Origin: Atopobiaceae bacterium
GTDB taxonomy: Bacteria; Actinomycetota; Coriobacteriia; Coriobacteriales; Atopobiaceae
Length of the DNA: 5,180 nt
Reading direction: 5' to 3'
NCBI GenBank assembly: GCA_017510875.1
Contig: JAFWLX010000077.1
Span: forward strand, 1 to 5,180
In this document: piece after piece, positions 5,136-5,180 of the stretch
How the letters are laid out: each line of letters starts with the position of its first letter
How positions within the stretch are numbered: position 1 is the first letter of the stretch
The notes under the pieces: model-generated
What the model saw: the letters and a program-made list of their open reading frames with translations, nothing else
What the model was told of the DNA's origin: nothing
Databases searched by the model: none
Position numbers and translations under genes: made by a program

Positions 5136-5180
5136 TTACACCATCTGCTCGGGGTGGAAGACCTCGTCAAAGCGCTCGGC
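5136..5180 (-). CDS. 3' end of an unidentified gene (partial)
   Basis: The last 14 codons of a minus-strand frame run in from the right edge and end at TAA (5136-5138); the residues read AERFDEVFHPEQMV. Codon choice (GAG, CGC, GAC, GTC, TTC, CCC, CAG) matches the real genes of the window, and the stop is followed immediately by the palindromic element, as expected at a gene end. The fragment is too short to identify. It is on the same strand as the regulator-PTS operon but about 315 bp upstream of it, with a promoter between, so it is probably a separate unit. Confidence 0.55.
   Translation of the reverse strand, partial: AERFDEVFHPEQMV

Noticed and set aside
4967..5170. A 67-codon minus-strand frame covering the palindromic element
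   Set aside because: It reads through both arms of the inverted repeat and starts on a TTG without a ribosome site. The frame ending at 5136 has codon use like the real genes and is preferred.

Overview
The window is GC-rich bacterial DNA, most likely from a Coriobacteriia member (Collinsella/Olsenella-like Actinomycetota). This placement is an inference from three things: codon and base composition, a FruA-type IIABC protein, and palindromic repeats built around GGGGGACCGTCCC, which I associate with that class. No rRNA or other marker gene is present to confirm it.

Layout from left to right. Positions 1-83 are the 3' end of a plus-strand gene whose product ends in a run of 13 glycines; a strong intrinsic terminator follows at 108-144. 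Converging on it from the minus strand is a complete cytoplasmic GH13 (alpha-amylase family) glucanohydrolase, 257-1588. A 414-bp non-coding stretch (1589-2002) holds the GH13 leader, a degenerate repeat, a near-perfect 77-bp inverted repeat, two small hairpins and the terminator of the next unit. A fructose-type PTS permease with fused IIA-IIB-IIC domains (2003-3964, minus) and, upstream of it, a DeoR-family regulator (4056-4820, minus, GTG start) form an apparent two-gene operon. Its sigma-70-like promoter is TTGCAT-N17-TATAGT (4869-4897), surrounded by repeated AGTCA-type motifs that are candidate operators. A 115-bp element with 41-bp arms (5017-5131) separates this operon from the last codons of another minus-strand gene (5136-5180).

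How the genes work together: the DeoR protein probably senses a phosphosugar and controls its own operon, so that the permease is made when its sugar (probably fructose) is available. The permease imports and phosphorylates the sugar, using phosphate delivered from PEP by EI and HPr encoded elsewhere. The 1-phosphofructokinase gene (fruK) that usually sits between fruR and fruA is absent here. The GH13 enzyme is a separate transcription unit that would hydrolyse imported malto-oligosaccharides.

The main genes are ordinary. The less explained content is the palindromic repeat family (5017-5131, 203-234 and a partial match at 1661-1675), the unrelated 77-bp inverted repeat, and the density of short repeated motifs around the fru-type operon. 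I see no clear sign of a new multi-gene system.
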